Assembly (NCBI GenBank): GCA_045655645.1
Contig: JAZOPS010000051.1
Span: 62,001-126,000 of the forward strand
DNA from: Fimenecus sp045655645
GTDB lineage: Bacteria; Bacillota; Clostridia; Oscillospirales; Acutalibacteraceae
Direction: 5' to 3'
DNA: 64,000 nucleotides
Positions 47,089 to 56,459 of this stretch are shown one piece after another. The first letter of the stretch is position 1; every line of letters starts with the position of its first letter. The position numbers and the translations under genes are program-made. A model generated the notes under the pieces. It was given only the letters and a program-made list of their open reading frames with translations, made no database searches and had not been told where the DNA came from.

Positions 47089-50000
47089 TTAATACTCTTC
47101 ATCTCGTTTAGGAAGATCTGCAACCATTTGTGTGTTAACACTAACAGTATCATTCAGCATTTCAGCAAGATAAAGGTCAAGATAAATTGCATCGAACGAA
47201 TCTACTGCCCCATCTTGGTTAATATCTGCTTTCGCTAACTCTTCTTCTGTTGGTACATAAGCAAGAGTAGTTATAGCTACAATAATGTCATAATCATCTG
47301 TATCAATTACACCATCATTGTTTATATCACCTAAAACAGTATCCAATGCAGGTACAGATTCAGTTTCAACATTTCCACAATCTGCACAAGTACGTTGATT
47401 TTTACCTTCACGCTCAAATTTAGGTTTAAGCACTACCTGCCATTCACCGTAATTATGTTGTGATTCGATTGTAACATATTCAAAATATCCACAATCATCA
47501 CACATATGATATCCTGTACCAGCCTGTGTACAGGTTGGCACTACTGTATATGTAATTTCACCATATCTATGGTCAGTAATTTCAACTACAGTTACATCAG
47601 TTTTCGCATCACAACGAGAACAATGGCGTGACTTACGACCTTCATCAGAACAAGTTGGTTCTATATCTATTGTCCATTCAGTTGAGAAATCATGACCCAG
47701 TGCAGATAATGTTTCTACTTCTGTTTCTCCACAAACTGAACATGCTCGAGTATGTAATCCATCACTTTCACATTGTCGAGCAGTTACAACATTCCAATCT
47801 TCAAAGTCATGTCCTGTTGCATCAACAACAGTTTCGTTAAATTTTTCACCACATAACAGACAAGGTTGATATTTACTACCCTCTGTTGTGCAAGTTGGTT
47901 CTATATCAACTGTCCATTCTGTTGAAATATCGTGAGTAAGTGCAGGAATCACTTCCGATTCGACTGCTTCGCATACAAGGCAAGTGCGAGTCTGTAAACC
48001 TTCAACACCACAAGATGGCATTGTTTCAGTTGTCCACCCACCAAAGCTATGGTCAACCTTCTCTATAACAGTTATGTCAAATTTTTCGCCACACAACAAA
48101 CAATGATGTGATTTACTACCTTCTGTTATACAAGTTGGCTCCACATCAACAGTCCATTCTGTTGAAATGTTGTGCGATAATGCAGGGATTACCTTTATTT
48201 CAACAACACCACACACTGAACAAGTGCGTGACTGTGAGCCTTCCACACCACAAGTCGGTAAGTTATCCATCTTCCAACTACCATAAGAATGTTCTGTCAT
48301 CTCAATAACGGTTACGTCGAATTTTTCATTACAAATTGAACAGTGATGTGACTTACTGCCTTCTTCTGTACAAGTTGCTTCTTTGTCAATAGTCCATTCT
48401 GTTGAAATGTTGTGCGATAATGCAGGGATTACCTTTGTTTCAACAGCACCACACACTGAACAAGTGCGTGACTGTGAGCCTTCTATGCCACAGCTTGGTA
48501 ATCCGACAAGTGTCCATTTGCCGTATGTATGAGTACCTGTTTCTGTCAACGGGTCAATAGGTGTAACATCTGTTGTTGCATCGCAATTAATACAATGGCG
48601 AGACTTGCTACCAGCCTCACTACACGTAGGTTCGATATCAACAGTAAAGTTAGTCGAATAGCTGTGAGCAACCACAGGCACTGTTTGTTTTGAAACTATA
48701 CCACAATATGAACAAGTGGCTTGTTTTTCACCATTAGAAACACATGTTGGGTCTTTTGTAACTACCCAATCACCATTAACATGATTACCTAATTTATAAT
48801 TTATTGTTGCATCATATAATGAGGAATTATCATCATCAATGAAAATATTATTCCATTGACATTTTGTGCCCGTATAGTTGACTGTTGCAAGTTGTGAGCA
48901 GTAATAAAATGCACCCTCACCAATTGTTATCACGCTATCGGGTATTGTTATATTTGTAAAACAAGAAGACGTAAACGCACAATATTCAATTGTTGTTACA
49001 CCATTAGGAATCGTTAGACTTGTAAGGCTGATGCAGTTAGAGATCGCATATTCACCAATCGTTGTTACACCTTTAGGAATTATTATACTTTTAAGACTTG
49101 TACAATCGCGAAATAGATGATCACTAATTGTTGTAATACTATCAGAAAGTGTTACATTAACAAGGTTTCTACAACAAAAAAATGCCCCTTCTCCAATAAA
49201 CGTCACACTATCAGGAATTGTTATACTTGTAAGGTTGCCAAAATAGGCAAAAGCTGAACTCTCAATCGATAATACACTATCAGGAATTGTTACACTTGCA
49301 AGGTTGCCACAATGGGCAAAAGCATTTTTATCAATTGTTGTTACTGTGTCGGGAATTACATAACTTGTGCTTGAATTATTCATCGGATATTGTATTAATG
49401 TAGTTTTATTTTTGTTAAATAGTACTCCATTTGAATCACTTGAATAATATTTATTATTACTATTAACTTTTATATTTGTCAGGCTTGAGCATTTATAAAA
49501 AATATAATCACCTATCGACGTAACACTATTAGGTATTGTTATTTTTGTTAGTGAACTGCATTCATAAAAAGCATCAGCACATATTGTTGTAACAGTATTG
49601 GGAATTGTTACACTTGTAAGGTTAGTACATTTATAAAATGCTTGACTTGCAATAAGTTTTGTTCCTGTCTTTATTGTGCATGAACCAAGAGCCGTTTCCA
49701 CATCTATTAAGTAATTATCAATGTAAAGTACATAGTCTTCCCAATTTGACCAATCATGATAATAAGCCGTATTATTAAATGCATACGGTCCAATTGATAT
49801 TATACTATCAGGTATTGTTATATTTGCGAGACTTGTACAACTTTGAAATGCGCACTTCCCAATTGATATAACACTATCAGGAATTATTATACTTGTGAGA
49901 CTTGTACAATCATCAAAAGCGTTATCGGCAATACTCTTTGTGCCTGTCTTTATTGTGTATGAACCCGAAATGGTATTTTTTGCATCTATTAAATGATTAT

Positions 50001-50427
50001 TAATATAAAGCACGTCATTTTCCCAATTTGATTCATCTTTATAATATGCAGTAGTTTCAAAGACAGAATATGCAATTTCTGTTACACTATCAGGAATTAT
50101 TATTCTTTCTAATGATGTGCAAACATAGAAAGCATCTTCACCAATTGATGTTACACTATCAGGGATTACTATACTTGTAAGGCTTCTACGAAACTCAAAT
50201 GCGCGACCACCGATTGCAGTTATTGTATAACCATCTATTTTTGATGGTATTTCAAGTTCAGTTGCATGACCTGTATATTCCGTAATCCGAGCAGTTTTGT
50301 CTGAATAACTGATTATTTCATATGCATAATCACCATAAGTAAGAGCTTCAGATTGAATCTGAGTGAACGGAATTGCAACGAAAATAATTGCAATTGAAAG
50401 AAATATAGATAATATCTTGCGTTTCAT
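47089..50427 (-). CDS. Secreted BspA-like LRR protein with Cys-pair repeats and C-terminal dockerin
   Basis: A 1112-residue extracellular protein. ATG 50427 (SD GGGGG) gives a signal peptide over residues 1-28. BspA-type leucine-rich repeats (about 45-530; recurring LTSITIPDSVTSIG) contain two longer inserts with TAYY...W...VLYI. About twelve repeats of roughly 43 residues follow (about 555-1020), each with PTC...EGS..R.CSVCG, resembling zinc-ribbon-like knots. A type I dockerin (about 1032-1092; GDINNDGVIDTDDYD and ADINQDGAVDSFDA) closes the protein. Dockerins dock to cohesins on scaffolds or the cell surface. No cohesin is in this window. It likely binds a polymer or host/partner cell. Confidence 0.85.
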   Translation of the reverse strand: MKRKILSIFLSIAIIFVAIPFTQIQSEALTYGDYAYEIISYSDKTARITEYTGHATELEIPSKIDGYTITAIGGRAFEFRRSLTSIVIPDSVTSIGEDAFYVCTSLERIIIPDSVTEIAYSVFETTAYYKDESNWENDVLYINNHLIDAKNTISGSYTIKTGTKSIADNAFDDCTSLTSIIIPDSVISIGKCAFQSCTSLANITIPDSIISIGPYAFNNTAYYHDWSNWEDYVLYIDNYLIDVETALGSCTIKTGTKLIASQAFYKCTNLTSVTIPNTVTTICADAFYECSSLTKITIPNSVTSIGDYIFYKCSSLTNIKVNSNNKYYSSDSNGVLFNKNKTTLIQYPMNNSSTSYVIPDTVTTIDKNAFAHCGNLASVTIPDSVLSIESSAFAYFGNLTSITIPDSVTFIGEGAFFCCRNLVNVTLSDSITTISDHLFRDCTSLKSIIIPKGVTTIGEYAISNCISLTSLTIPNGVTTIEYCAFTSSCFTNITIPDSVITIGEGAFYYCSQLATVNYTGTKCQWNNIFIDDDNSSLYDATINYKLGNHVNGDWVVTKDPTCVSNGEKQATCSYCGIVSKQTVPVVAHSYSTNFTVDIEPTCSEAGSKSRHCINCDATTDVTPIDPLTETGTHTYGKWTLVGLPSCGIEGSQSRTCSVCGAVETKVIPALSHNISTEWTIDKEATCTEEGSKSHHCSICNEKFDVTVIEMTEHSYGSWKMDNLPTCGVEGSQSRTCSVCGVVEIKVIPALSHNISTEWTVDVEPTCITEGSKSHHCLLCGEKFDITVIEKVDHSFGGWTTETMPSCGVEGLQTRTCLVCEAVESEVIPALTHDISTEWTVDIEPTCTTEGSKYQPCLLCGEKFNETVVDATGHDFEDWNVVTARQCESDGLHTRACSVCGETEVETLSALGHDFSTEWTIDIEPTCSDEGRKSRHCSRCDAKTDVTVVEITDHRYGEITYTVVPTCTQAGTGYHMCDDCGYFEYVTIESQHNYGEWQVVLKPKFEREGKNQRTCADCGNVETESVPALDTVLGDINNDGVIDTDDYDIIVAITTLAYVPTEEELAKADINQDGAVDSFDAIYLDLYLAEMLNDTVSVNTQMVADLPKRDEEY

Positions 50428-50458
50428 ACACACGCCCCCAATATAATTATACATTGTA

Positions 50459-50487
50459 ATTATAGACCTATTAATTTCCTTTGTCAA
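50459..50487 (-). promoter_or_regulatory. Perfect-consensus promoter for the LRR-dockerin gene
   Basis: TTGACA (50482-50487), 17-bp spacer, TATAAT (50459-50464) in the minus-strand sense. This predicts high basal transcription. Confidence 0.88.
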
Positions 50488-50508
50488 ACAAAAACAGTGA
50501 AAAAATGA

Positions 50509-50532
50509 GGGTGATTCGTGAATCACCCCTAC
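50509..50532. repeat. Dispersed palindrome (CCCCTACA family), copy B
   Basis: GGGTGATT-CGTG-AATCACCC followed by CTAC. The same design occurs at 41232, 50841, 61247 and 62347. In the minus sense it is followed by a T-rich run, so it could end transcripts entering from upstream. Confidence 0.75.
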
Positions 50533-50580
50533 GAATGTAACTTTTTGTTTTATAAATCGGAGTTTATTGGGGAGTTTAAT

Positions 50581-50780
50581 GGGTGTCCGTTCTCGGCTCC
50601 CTCTGACGAGGGAGCTGTCGAGCGAAAGCGAGACTGAGGGAGAGATTTAGTGAGCAGTAAAACTATCTCTCCCTCCGTCATTTTCTTGCGAAAATGCCAC
50701 CTAATTCTCACCTGCCGGTTCGGTCGGTGCTTCTGCTTCGCAGAGGTGTCCACCGGACACCCGCACCTCGTCAGAGGGAG
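50581..50780. repeat. Multi-hairpin intergenic element (about 200 bp)
   Basis: The gene-free stretch 50488-50870 is dominated by this GC-richer block. It starts with GGGTGTCCG (50581-50589) and CTCCCTCTGACGAGG (50597-50611). Near its end are the inverse complements CGGACACCC (50754-50762) and CCTCGTCAGAGGGAG (50766-50780). Internal hairpins include GAGGGAGAGAT/ATCTCTCCCTC, CATTTTC/GAAAATG, TCTGC/GCAGA and GGTGTCC/GGACACC. No transposase is present. It looks like a non-autonomous palindromic repeat of a kind common in Clostridial intergenic regions; an 81-codon frame across it is not a credible gene. Confidence 0.72.
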
Positions 50781-50840
50781 GCATAAACACACCATTCAAA
50801 CTCACCGACAAATTATAATTTGAATAAAAAGAAAGAAAAA

Positions 50841-50867
50841 GGGACGATGCACTCATCGTCCCCTACA
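50841..50867 (-). terminator. Terminator of the transketolase group, built from a dispersed palindrome
   Basis: On the minus strand, GGGACGATG-AGTG-CATCGTCCC is followed by TTTTTCTTTC, 4 bp after the stop codon at 50871. Its outer flank carries CCCCTACA on the plus strand like the other family copies. Confidence 0.88.
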
Positions 50868-50870
50868 TTA

Positions 50871-51818
50871 TTATTTCTTTAATTCAACTGCTGCTTTGCA
50901 TTTTGCAACGATATTTGCAGCGTCGAGTCCGAATTCGTGAAGAAGTTGAACTGCTGGACCTGATTTACCGAATGTATCTTCAACACCTACACGAAGTACA
51001 GGGACAGGAACTGTTTCACAAACTACTTCTGCAACTGCTGAGCCGAGACCACCGATTACATTGTGTTCTTCTGCAGTAACGATTACGCCTGTTTTCTTTG
51101 CACTTTCGATTACAAGTTCACGGTCAATAGGTTTGATTGTTGCCATATTAACAACTCTTGCATTAATACCTTCAGCTTTGAGTTCTTCATAAGCCATAAG
51201 TGCTTCGTTAACCATAAGGCCTGTTGCGATGATTGTTACATCGTCACCCTCTTTAAGGACAGAGCCTTTACCAATTTCAAACTTATAGTTTTCATCGAAT
51301 ACTCTTGGCACTGCAAGACGGCCAAATCTCATATAAACTGGGCCTTCATGCTCTGCCGCTGCCATAACGCAAAGTCTTGCTTCAACATCATCGGCAGGGT
51401 TAAGGATAACCATATTTGGAATTGTTCTCATAAGACCAATGTCTTCACAGCACTGATGGCTTGCACCATCTTCACCAACAGAGATTCCTGCATGAGTTGC
51501 GCCGATTTTAACATTAAGATTTGTATAACTGATTGAGTTTCTAACCTGTTCAAATGCACGACCTGCTGCGAACATTGCGAATGATGATGCGAAAACTGTA
51601 TATCCTGCACTTGCAAGACCAGCTGCAACGCCCATCATATTGCCTTCTGCAATACCACAATCAATAAACTTTTCAGGGTGCTCTTTTTTGAACATACCTG
51701 TTTTTGTTGCAGCAGCCAAGTCTGCATCAAGAACAAGAATTTTAGCGTCTGTATTACCTAATTCAACAAGTGCTTTACCATAAGCATCACGAGTTGCTGT
51801 TTTAATTACTTCGCTCAT
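50871..51818 (-). CDS. Transketolase, C-terminal subunit
   Basis: A 315-residue subunit with the pyrimidine-binding and C-terminal domains of transketolase: AEGNMMGVAAGLASAGYTVFASSFA, EDGASHQCCEDIGLMR and AEEHNVIGGLGSAV. Together with the N-terminal subunit it forms the TPP enzyme moving two-carbon units in the pentose phosphate pathway. The start is ATG 51818 with GGAGGG eight bases upstream. The upstream subunit's stop is one base away. Split transketolases are common in Clostridia and archaea. Confidence 0.93.
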   Translation of the reverse strand: MSEVIKTATRDAYGKALVELGNTDAKILVLDADLAAATKTGMFKKEHPEKFIDCGIAEGNMMGVAAGLASAGYTVFASSFAMFAAGRAFEQVRNSISYTNLNVKIGATHAGISVGEDGASHQCCEDIGLMRTIPNMVILNPADDVEARLCVMAAAEHEGPVYMRFGRLAVPRVFDENYKFEIGKGSVLKEGDDVTIIATGLMVNEALMAYEELKAEGINARVVNMATIKPIDRELVIESAKKTGVIVTAEEHNVIGGLGSAVAEVVCETVPVPVLRVGVEDTFGKSGPAVQLLHEFGLDAANIVAKCKAAVELKK

Positions 51819-51819
51819 T

Positions 51820-52665
51820 TTATACACCCTCCAATTCATTAAGTTTTGCAGTAAGTTCTGCTACTGCCTGATTATAAAGTTCTTCATTTGGTGCTGCACC
51901 GTGCCAGTTAACTTGATTTTCCATATAAGAAACGCCCTTGCCCTTAATTGTCTTTGCAACGATTGCTGTTGGTTTGCCTTTGCAAGCCTTTGCAGCTTCA
52001 AATGCACTTTCGATTTCATCAAGGTTGTTACCATCAATTTCAATTGTATTGAAACCGAATGCTGTAAACTTTTCAGGAATTGGATATGGTGAGTTAACTT
52101 CTTCGATTGTACCATCAATCTGAAGATTATTATTGTCAACGATAACTACAAGGTTATCAAGTTTCTTTGCATTTGCAAACATTGCTGCTTCCCAAACCTG
52201 ACCTTCTTCGATTTCACCGTCACCAAGAATTGTGTAAACTCTGAAATCTTTATTATCAAGTTTTGCTGCGAGAGCCATACCAACTGCTGCAGAAATGCCC
52301 TGACCAAGTGAGCCTGTACTCATATCTACACCTGGCACACATTTCATACTTGGGTGACCCTGAAGATAAGAATCAGCTTTACGAAGTGTTTTCATATCTT
52401 CTGTTGGGAAAAAGCCTTTAAGTGCAAGTGTTGCATAAAGAGCAGGTGCTGCGTGACCTTTTGAAAGAACAAATCTGTCACGGTCGTCCCATTTTGGATT
52501 TGATGCATCAACTTTCATCTCTACATTGTAAAGATAAGCCATAAGTTCAGCAATTGAAAGTGAGCCACCCGGATGGCCTGCCTTTGCGTTGAAAATACCT
52601 TCTAACAAGAGAAGTCTTTCTTTTGTTGCAAAAATTTCAAGTTCTTTTTTCAAAGAAGCATTCAT
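51820..52665 (-). CDS. Transketolase, N-terminal subunit
   Basis: A 281-residue TPP-binding half. The hallmarks are GHPGGSLS, KGHAAPALYA, STGSLGQGISAAVGMA and the TPP/Mg2+ motif GDGEIEEGQVWEA...NLVVIVDNNN. The start ATG 52665 has GGGGGAG five bases before; a longer frame to 52704 has no SD. It is co-transcribed with the C-terminal half (SD GGAGGG lies inside the end of this gene). Confidence 0.94.
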   Translation of the reverse strand: MNASLKKELEIFATKERLLLLEGIFNAKAGHPGGSLSIAELMAYLYNVEMKVDASNPKWDDRDRFVLSKGHAAPALYATLALKGFFPTEDMKTLRKADSYLQGHPSMKCVPGVDMSTGSLGQGISAAVGMALAAKLDNKDFRVYTILGDGEIEEGQVWEAAMFANAKKLDNLVVIVDNNNLQIDGTIEEVNSPYPIPEKFTAFGFNTIEIDGNNLDEIESAFEAAKACKGKPTAIVAKTIKGKGVSYMENQVNWHGAAPNEELYNQAVAELTAKLNELEGV

Positions 52666-52687
52666 TTTTACTCCCCCTATTTTTTTA

Positions 52688-53518
52688 TTATTCTTTGTAA
52701 TCATTCATTATGTATTCAAGCAAGTCTGCAACCGCACCTTGATTGCAATGACAAGCATGAAAATCTGCAATATCATGCATTGCTTTTGGTGCTTGTCCGC
52801 AACATGCTGGAAGTCCAACAGTTTTAAGCATATCATAATCGTTGAAATAGTCACCGATTGCAGCAGTATGCTCACGGTCAATATTATACATTTCAGCAAT
52901 TTTCATCAATGCTGTTCCTTTGTGAACACCTTCATTGAGCATTTCAAAAGAACAGATTGAGCTTGACATAAAGTTTGCACCTGTGTTTTCAAGTGACAAT
53001 GCATATTTTTTAACTGCGCTGATAAGTGGTGGAACACCAAGGAAAATAACTTTTCCCCAATTTTCTCTTGGCACTTCATCAACACTTTTACAGTTAACGC
53101 AGTGAAGTTTATCAGCCAACACCATACATGGTGCAAAGATTTTTGCGTTCAATGTATAAATAACTTCATCCGTAAGAATTTCGATTTCAAGTGCTGGAAA
53201 ACGCTTATAAATCTCAAACACCAAATCAACTGCTTTTTGATTTATTGGTGTGAAATGCAACATCTTCTCCTGAGAATAGTCATAAACACCTGCACCATTG
53301 AGAACAACAGCCGGAGTACCTTTAATTGGTAATCTGTTATAGTGTTTTCTCATTGACTCGACATTTCTGCCTGATGCCAATGTGAAATGTCCATTACATT
53401 TCAGTACAAAATGTTTAATTGCTTCGAAATTTCTTTTTGGCAACTTTCTGAATTTATTATTGAGTGTTCCGTCAATATCTGACACTACAAGCCAGTTTGA
53501 CAAGTCTTTTTTTGCCAT
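52688..53518 (-). CDS. Cof-type HAD-IIB phosphatase
   Basis: A 276-residue HAD-superfamily phosphatase of the Cof/IIB type. Motif I is VVSDIDGTLNN (nucleophile Asp), motif II is TLASGRN, and motif III/IV are KGTALMKIAEMY and AAIGDYFNDYDML. The cap domain lies between. Substrates of this group are small phosphorylated sugars or cofactors; the actual one is unknown. It lies 22 bp ahead of the transketolase genes and 3 bp after the pseudouridine synthase gene, so it belongs to the same run. Confidence 0.88.
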   Translation of the reverse strand: MAKKDLSNWLVVSDIDGTLNNKFRKLPKRNFEAIKHFVLKCNGHFTLASGRNVESMRKHYNRLPIKGTPAVVLNGAGVYDYSQEKMLHFTPINQKAVDLVFEIYKRFPALEIEILTDEVIYTLNAKIFAPCMVLADKLHCVNCKSVDEVPRENWGKVIFLGVPPLISAVKKYALSLENTGANFMSSSICSFEMLNEGVHKGTALMKIAEMYNIDREHTAAIGDYFNDYDMLKTVGLPACCGQAPKAMHDIADFHACHCNQGAVADLLEYIMNDYKE

Positions 53519-53521
53519 TAT

Positions 53522-54439
53522 TTAACCTCTTTTGATTTTATCTAAAAAACTTTTGAAATAATCAGGCAAATCGCTTGAAAATTCCATATATTCATTCTTA
53601 ATGGGATGAACAAATCCGATTTTGATTGCGTGCAAGCACTGTCCATTGAGTTCGGCGCTTTTTTTATCGTGACCATAAACCAAATCGCCTGCAACAGGAT
53701 GTCCTAAATGAGCCATGTGAACTCTTATTTGATGAGTTCGACCTGTTTCTAATTTAAGTGAAATGTGAGAATAACCATTGTATTCTTCAATCACATTATA
53801 ATGAGTAACTGCAGCTTTTGAATTCTGCATTGTTACACACATTTTCTTACGGTCTTTTGGATTGCGTCCAATTGGCGCGTTAACTGTGCCTTCTTGCTCT
53901 TTCAAGTGACCACAAATCACAGCATTGTACTCACGAGTGAAACTATGCTCTTTGATTTGTTCGGCAAGACCTAAATGTGCTTTATCATTTTTAGCTACAA
54001 TGAGCAATCCACTTGTATCTTTATCGATTCTGTGAACTATTCCCGGTCTCAAAACACCATTTATGCCCGATAATGAGTCTTTACAATGATACAACAGCGC
54101 ATTAACCAAAGTACCTGTATAATTACCCGGTGCAGGATGAACAACCATACCTCTAGGTTTATTGACAACAAGCAAATCATCATCTTCATAGACAATATCT
54201 AACGGAATATTTTCAGGCTCGGCATCAAGTGGTTTTAATTCGCCTGTAACCAACATTATTTCGTCATCAGTATTAACTTTATACTTTTTATTAACGACAA
54301 TACCGTTAATAGTAACATTCCCCTGCTCAATCAATTTTTGAATTGAATTTCTTGAACAATCGGGAACCAAAACTGAAAGAAATTTATCAATTCTTTCACC
54401 GTGAAATTCCTGTGGAACTTCAATCAACAATTCACTCAT
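53522..54439 (-). CDS. RluA-family 23S rRNA pseudouridine synthase
   Basis: A 305-residue synthase with an N-terminal S4 RNA-binding domain (about 15-70; RIDKFLSVLVPDCSRNSIQKLIEQG) and the catalytic motif HRIDKDTSGLLIVAKN with the nucleophilic Asp. RTHQIRVHMAHLGHPVAGD follows. It isomerises uridines of 23S rRNA, RluD-like. The start overlaps the lspA stop by eight bases. The lspA-rluD order is conserved widely in Firmicutes. Confidence 0.93.
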   Translation of the reverse strand: MSELLIEVPQEFHGERIDKFLSVLVPDCSRNSIQKLIEQGNVTINGIVVNKKYKVNTDDEIMLVTGELKPLDAEPENIPLDIVYEDDDLLVVNKPRGMVVHPAPGNYTGTLVNALLYHCKDSLSGINGVLRPGIVHRIDKDTSGLLIVAKNDKAHLGLAEQIKEHSFTREYNAVICGHLKEQEGTVNAPIGRNPKDRKKMCVTMQNSKAAVTHYNVIEEYNGYSHISLKLETGRTHQIRVHMAHLGHPVAGDLVYGHDKKSAELNGQCLHAIKIGFVHPIKNEYMEFSSDLPDYFKSFLDKIKRG

Positions 54440-54917
54440 TTTGTGAGTCCTTTTCTTTTTTACTATCTCTGTAAATCTCGTATATAAGCCAACCTATCAG
54501 CACAAAGGCACTGCAAGTGACTAAAATATCTGCAAAATTGAATATTGCAAAATCAATAAACAATGGCTCAATATAGTCAACTACAAATCCACGGAACACT
54601 CGGTCAATTAAATTGCCAAGTCCCCCTGCTATTATCAAAGCAACACAGACATATTCAACGCCAAATTTGATTTTTTTGAACATCAAAGCCATTGTGCCAA
54701 CAATAATCAATATCAATGTGAAAACTGACAACAAATTTGTATATCCGCTAAAAGAGCCAAAAGCAGCTCCCGTGTTTTCGGCATAATTCAACTGAATAAA
54801 GCCGTCAATCAAGGGATAACTGCCAATTGGTTTGAGATAGTCAATTACAAGTAATTTGATTAATTGGTCTAATGCCACTAAAACGAGCATTGAAACAAGT
54901 GTAATTACTTGAAGCAT
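54432..54917 (-). CDS. lspA: Lipoprotein signal peptidase (signal peptidase II)
   Basis: A 161-residue four-helix membrane aspartyl peptidase that cleaves prolipoproteins before the lipid-modified Cys. Catalytic Asp motifs are GGLGNLIDRVFRGFVVDY and FNFADILV. The typical NYAENTGAAF segment is near residue 45. A Lys/Glu-rich C-terminal tail follows the last helix. It would process lipoproteins such as the GH18 at 4919. Downstream overlap with the synthase gene shows coupling. Confidence 0.95.
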   Translation of the reverse strand: MLQVITLVSMLVLVALDQLIKLLVIDYLKPIGSYPLIDGFIQLNYAENTGAAFGSFSGYTNLLSVFTLILIIVGTMALMFKKIKFGVEYVCVALIIAGGLGNLIDRVFRGFVVDYIEPLFIDFAIFNFADILVTCSAFVLIGWLIYEIYRDSKKEKDSQNE

Positions 54918-54932
54918 ATTTTACCTCGTATC

Positions 54933-55931
54933 TTATTTTTTCTTAAAGAAGTTTTTAAATGAAATTGACTGTGGTTTTTCTTCAACCTGTTCTTCTTCAA
55001 CTTCTTCTGCTGTTTCTTCAGCTTCTTCTATTGCTTCTTCAGCAGTTTCAACTGTATCGTCGATATCGTCTGCAAAGTCGATTTTGCTCAAATCAAGCTT
55101 AAATGCTTTTTTCACAACTGGTTCAGCAACGATTTCTTCTTCAACTGCTTCTTCTGTTTCTTCAACTTCTGAGGCAGTTTCTTCAATCACTTCAAAATCT
55201 TCTTCTACTTCTGGGACAACTTCTTCGATTTCTTCTACTGTTTCAATTTCTTCTGTTTCTTCAATTACAACGAATTCCTGAGCAGGCTCTTCGATAATTG
55301 CTTCCTCGACTGCAGGTTCTTCTTCAACTGTTTCTTCAATCTGTTCTTCAACGATTTCAGGAAGCTGGTTGATAAGGTTGATATGTTCTTTATACATTGC
55401 AACAAGTTTTGATTTGAACTCTGATGCTTCTTTTTGGAGCATATCATAAACAAGGCTTTCATGTGTAACCTTGCGGTTGATGTTGCCAAGAATTTCTTTT
55501 GACTGACGATTTGCTTCTGCAACTATTTGCTCTGCTTCTGCTTTTGCAGCTGCCATGATTTCGTCTTTTTCAACGCCTAATGTTGCTGTGTATTCATCTG
55601 CCTTAGCTTTTGCTTCTGCAACCATCTGTTCACATTCTGCCTTAGCATCAGCAGTTTCTTTTTCTGCTGTTTCACGAGCTTCAGCAACAATTTTATCAGC
55701 AAGTTTCTGTGCATTTAAAAGCGCTGTTTTAAGGCTTTCTTCGTCTTCACGATATTCTTCAATCTTTTTAACGAGAACGCTGATTTTTTTGATAAGGTCA
55801 CCATTCTCTTTAAACATCTGTTCATAAGAAGCTGAAACTTCACTTAAAAAGTTATCAACATCTTCTGCACGATATGAACCGCGACCTGTTGTTTGAAATG
55901 ATTTTTCTTTGATTTTATCTGGTGTAAGCAT
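54933..55931 (-). CDS. divIVA: DivIVA-domain cell-division protein
   Basis: A 332-residue protein. ATG 55931 (GGAAGG eight bases upstream) opens MLTPDKIKEKSFQTTGRGSY, the DivIVA membrane-binding N-terminus. A coiled coil of about 30-190 follows, then a long acidic Glu/Val/Thr-rich region (200-310) and a basic C-terminal FKNFFKKK. DivIVA senses negative curvature at septa and poles and recruits partners. The acidic extension is longer than in Bacillus DivIVA and may be intrinsically disordered. Confidence 0.88.
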   Translation of the reverse strand: MLTPDKIKEKSFQTTGRGSYRAEDVDNFLSEVSASYEQMFKENGDLIKKISVLVKKIEEYREDEESLKTALLNAQKLADKIVAEARETAEKETADAKAECEQMVAEAKAKADEYTATLGVEKDEIMAAAKAEAEQIVAEANRQSKEILGNINRKVTHESLVYDMLQKEASEFKSKLVAMYKEHINLINQLPEIVEEQIEETVEEEPAVEEAIIEEPAQEFVVIEETEEIETVEEIEEVVPEVEEDFEVIEETASEVEETEEAVEEEIVAEPVVKKAFKLDLSKIDFADDIDDTVETAEEAIEEAEETAEEVEEEQVEEKPQSISFKNFFKKK

Positions 55932-55980
55932 TAGAATATCCTTCCCGTTCTTGTACATTTTTTAATAATTATGAATGTTA

Positions 55981-56439
55981 TTAGAAAAACATTCCGTTAT
56001 TTTCAAGTTCGTCAATCAAGTCACCCATTACATCAACATTGTATGGAGTGATAATGAACGTGCTGTTAGCAATACGCTTAAGCTGACCGTTGTTAGCATA
56101 AGCAACACCTGTAAGGAAGTCGATGAGACGACGAGCAACATCTTTGCTAACTGATTCAAGGTTAAGAACTACTGTTCTCTTTTCGTTAAGGTTATCAGCA
56201 ATGCTGAGAGCCTCGTCAAATTTTTCAGGTTTTGAAAGAACAACCTGAAGTTGTGCTGTTGTGTGAATGTTTACAACTTTATCTTGGTCAGCACCACGCT
56301 GAACTCTGTGTACAGGTTTTGCAGGTCTTGATTCTGGTTCGTCAAAACGGTCCATAAAATCACCTGTATCTACATCATCAGGATAATAACCATCTTCTTC
56401 AATATTTACCATATTCTTGATTTTGTCTAAAAAGCTCAT
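55981..56439 (-). CDS. sepF: Cell division protein SepF
   Basis: A 152-residue SepF that tethers FtsZ to the membrane and bends filaments. The N-terminal SFLDKIKNMV amphipathic helix is followed by an acidic linker, a basic segment and a core with VVNIHTTAQLQVVLSKPE and RRLIDFLTGVAYA. The start is ATG 56439 with AGGAGG eight bases upstream; a longer frame lacks an SD. It lies between yggS and divIVA as in many Firmicutes. Confidence 0.95.
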   Translation of the reverse strand: MSFLDKIKNMVNIEEDGYYPDDVDTGDFMDRFDEPESRPAKPVHRVQRGADQDKVVNIHTTAQLQVVLSKPEKFDEALSIADNLNEKRTVVLNLESVSKDVARRLIDFLTGVAYANNGQLKRIANSTFIITPYNVDVMGDLIDELENNGMFF

Positions 56440-56459
56440 TTTTTGCGTCCTCCTAAAAT

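Noticed and set aside
50550..50795. 81-codon minus-strand frame in the repeat island
   Set aside because: It spans the multi-hairpin element, lacks an SD and encodes a low-complexity product. Such frames are typical artefacts of palindromic repeats.
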